Shown one piece after another: positions 6,463 through 7,850 of a stretch of DNA of 7,850 nucleotides. The notes under the pieces are model-generated. The model was given only the letters and a program-made list of their open reading frames with translations, did not search any database and was not told where the DNA came from. Origin of the DNA: Acidobacteriota bacterium (GTDB taxonomy: Bacteria > Acidobacteriota > Vicinamibacteria > Vicinamibacterales > UBA2999); NCBI GenBank assembly GCA_947478985.1, contig CANJYC010000075.1, positions 1-7,850 of the forward strand. The letters are read 5' to 3'. The translations under genes were made by a program, and so were the position numbers. Every line of letters begins with the position of its first letter. Within the stretch, counting starts at the first letter, position 1.

Positions 6463-6575
6463 GTCTACCCTCCATTCACAACTCTTCGCTTCCACTGGAA
6501 TGCAAAGAACCCCAGCCTTGGCAGCGGCCAGCGATATCGGAATCAGCGGCCGAGTGGTCCCACGCGGAGGAGGCC

Positions 6576-6665
6576 ATGAAGACCGTGAAGTTCACGAACG
6601 AGCAGATCGCTCACGCCCTCGGCAAGAGCGAAGGCGTAGTCATAAGGTTGGCTGGACATCCATGA
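6576..6665 (+). pseudogene. Remnant of an IS3-family OrfA transposase gene, first ~20 codons only
   Basis: A GGAGGAGG site (6566-6573) precedes an ATG whose product begins MKTVKFTNEQIAHAL. This is very like the conserved start of IS3-group OrfA proteins (Mk..kFTeEQIa.aLrqaE.G). The match fades after about codon 20 (near 6635), where helix-turn-helix sequence should continue. The frame then runs through nine unrelated codons to a TGA. The helix-turn-helix core, OrfB and clear terminal inverted repeats are absent, so only the 5' fragment survives. The break falls beside the end of the - strand membrane-protein gene (stop at 6640-6642), which marks a recombination or deletion junction. Confidence 0.6.
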
Positions 6666-7518
6666 AGAAGTTTTCTACGACGGATTGGACGCAGGCTCGG
6701 TGGCAAAGCCATAGGATCATCGAGTCCACGTTGTTCAAGTCCATTTCAAGGATGGCGGCAACTCTGCAATGCATCTTCGCAGTGGCGTAACTGATCCAAT
6801 CGGCAGAGTCGACTTTGAACAGTTGCAGCGCGTGGAGAAGGTTCCCGTGCAACGCTCGAGGGATTTCGTCGCGTGCATAAATCAGAACTCCCTCATCGTA
6901 CGCACGATTCGACAGCAAGGCCTCGCGCATGAAGAGCGGCATCTTCTCGTCCTCGGCTGTTGCTTTGTGACACGCTTGGAGAAGTCTGGTTCCGAAGTTG
7001 TTTTGATCATCGGCAGACTTTAGTTTTGCCACAAGTCCGGCCGAAAACATGCAGAAGTAGAACACGTTCAATTCTGCGGCAAGGTCACCCGCTTGTTGCT
7101 CCGTAACGTTTCCCTTAACCCTTTTGATAAGGGACCCCAGATGCTCTCGCACTGCTATTTGCAGCACAAGGGCGAGCTGCTCTGGATTGGCGTGTGTCTG
7201 CTTCTGTGTCTGCTTCCTCAAGCGCGGAAGGGACCACAGAGCTCCAGCGAACACCCCGGCCACGGCTATATCAACTAGCCGCCAGGCGCTCTGCTGAAAT
7301 CTGAAAATGAATAGCAGATTAAACAGCACCGCAATTCCCGCCATTGTCCAAGCCCACTTGTACTGTCGTGACTTATGTGCCTTCAATGACACGTAGATTG
7401 CAGCGCCACACACTATCAGGTGCAGCAGTTGGTAGAAGCCGCCGGACAGGTTGACAGTGCCTGCAACCACCAACAGCGCAGTCGATGCAACCAATGGGGC
7501 ATTGCTCACAAGAGGCAT
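6640..7518 (-). CDS. Membrane protein: DUF6804-like four-helix module joined to an unknown helical domain
   Basis: The product is 292 aa. Four hydrophobic segments lie near residues 7-24, 29-46, 55-72 and 81-97. The pattern YQLLHLIVCGAAIYVSL, WAWTMAGIAVLFN and WRLVDIAVAG resembles the small DUF6804 membrane family, which has Cys-Gly in the second helix, WxW then VLFN in the third, and Asp in the fourth; this match is from memory. A basic, polar linker (RLRKQTQKQTHAN, 99-111) leads to about 180 soluble residues that look helical and show no motif I know. DUF6804 proteins are usually little more than the membrane part, so the tail is unusual. The ATG at 7518 has no clear ribosome site and lies 10 nt after a 57-aa gene, which suggests coupled translation. 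By eye, GC content is lower than in the pyr genes, which suggests horizontal origin. Its stop is next to an IS remnant, so its C-terminus could be altered. Confidence 0.75.
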   Translation of the reverse strand: MPLVSNAPLVASTALLVVAGTVNLSGGFYQLLHLIVCGAAIYVSLKAHKSRQYKWAWTMAGIAVLFNLLFIFRFQQSAWRLVDIAVAGVFAGALWSLPRLRKQTQKQTHANPEQLALVLQIAVREHLGSLIKRVKGNVTEQQAGDLAAELNVFYFCMFSAGLVAKLKSADDQNNFGTRLLQACHKATAEDEKMPLFMREALLSNRAYDEGVLIYARDEIPRALHGNLLHALQLFKVDSADWISYATAKMHCRVAAILEMDLNNVDSMILWLCHRACVQSVVENFFMDVQPTL

Positions 7519-7528
7519 GGCTAGCTAA

Positions 7529-7702
7529 TCAGCTGCTGACGGAACCGCGACCTAGAGTCTGGGCCCGTGCGAGAGTCTCCAGTTTGAGGAGGAATCGATC
7601 CCGTGTTTCGTACTCCTCGTGGTCGCCTAAAGCTTCGTGTCGCCACTTCGCTACGCCTTGAAGCACGATCCGAAAAGCCTTTGCCAAGTCAGTGTGAGCC
7701 AT
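7529..7702 (-). CDS. Small 57-aa hypothetical protein upstream of the membrane protein
   Basis: The protein starts MAHTDLAKAFRIVLQGVA and ends near LETLARAQTLGRGSVSS. It is charged, probably two amphipathic helices with an acidic-basic middle (RHEALGDHEEYETRDR) and no membrane segment. The ATG at 7702 is the only ATG, GTG or TTG start in this frame after the upstream in-frame stop, and AGAGAG precedes it, although too close for a good ribosome site. The stop is 10 nt before the start of the 292-aa membrane protein on the same strand, so the two probably share a transcript. I do not recognise the family. The alternative is a chance frame, but the amino-acid composition looks protein-like. Confidence 0.5.
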   Translation of the reverse strand: MAHTDLAKAFRIVLQGVAKWRHEALGDHEEYETRDRFLLKLETLARAQTLGRGSVSS

Positions 7703-7850
7703 CTCTCTGCTTCGCCTCAGTTCAAAATATTCGGAGTCAGCGGACAGTGTTCCTCGATGGTTGCAGGAATGTGATTCCCGCTGCTCGATTCGCCGGTCAT
7801 GCCGATGCCTCGCTCAGGAATCATCAGGCGTCTCGGCGAAAACCAAAGCC
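7703..7850 (-). other. Edge region with only fragments; possible tail of an upstream - strand gene
   Basis: No confident gene is seen here. On the - strand, a frame open from the edge ends ALVFAETPDDS at a TGA (7814-7816), an acidic tail that would suit the end of a real protein cut by the window. It is followed by an ATG at 7800 opening 27 codons (stop 7717-7719). If both were real, the 57-aa and 292-aa genes would be the distal part of a longer - strand operon. The evidence is too short to decide. Confidence 0.25.

Noticed and set aside
6522..6551. Direct repeat CAGCGGCC (6522-6529 and 6544-6551)
   Set aside because: It is short, GC-rich and occurs only twice, so chance is likely.
7602..7850. 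+ strand frame opening at a GTG and running to the window edge
   Set aside because: The product is strongly basic, without motifs, and overlaps the more protein-like 57-aa frame on the other strand.

Overview
The window reads as GC-rich bacterial chromosome. Its left two thirds is a pyrimidine biosynthesis operon and its right third is accessory DNA. The pyrR-pyrB-pyrC-pyrE order, an RNA-binding-type PyrR and the high GC would suit Acidobacteriota (for example Vicinamibacteria), but other GC-rich phyla are possible and nothing here fixes the taxonomy.

Positions 1-1710 hold the end of a membrane-anchored alkaline-phosphatase-superfamily protein that is cut by the left edge. Its last codons carry a TATACT box (1689-1694), and its stop codon lies inside a two-part RNA hairpin (1703-1736) with the architecture of a PyrR-binding loop. 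That hairpin contains the pyrR ribosome binding site. The operon follows on the + strand: pyrR (1743-2285), pyrB (2282-3244), pyrC (3228-4541) and pyrE (4559-5179), with overlaps of 4 and 17 nt and then a 17-nt gap. They encode an RNA-binding regulator, aspartate carbamoyltransferase, dihydroorotase and orotate phosphoribosyltransferase. These cover carbamoyl phosphate to dihydroorotate, and orotate to OMP. The genes carA/B, pyrD and pyrF are not in the window. The simplest model is that PyrR with bound UMP/UTP holds the leader hairpin closed and blocks translation of the first gene and of the genes coupled to it.

After pyrE comes a 119-bp palindromic element with perfect 12-bp inverted ends (5188-5306). 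A TATAAT box follows, and then a two-gene MntA/HepT toxin-antitoxin pair (5370-6175) with all diagnostic motifs intact. MntA may be translated from a leaderless GTG.

From 6176 onward the DNA is patchy and lower in GC by eye: a small zinc-ribbon gene on the - strand, a 29-codon remnant of an IS3-type OrfA on the + strand, and then a - strand pair made of a 57-aa protein and a 292-aa membrane protein. The membrane protein looks like a DUF6804-type four-helix module joined to an unrecognised helical domain. The last 150 bases hold only fragments. This right end is the least explained part and the best place to look for something new.
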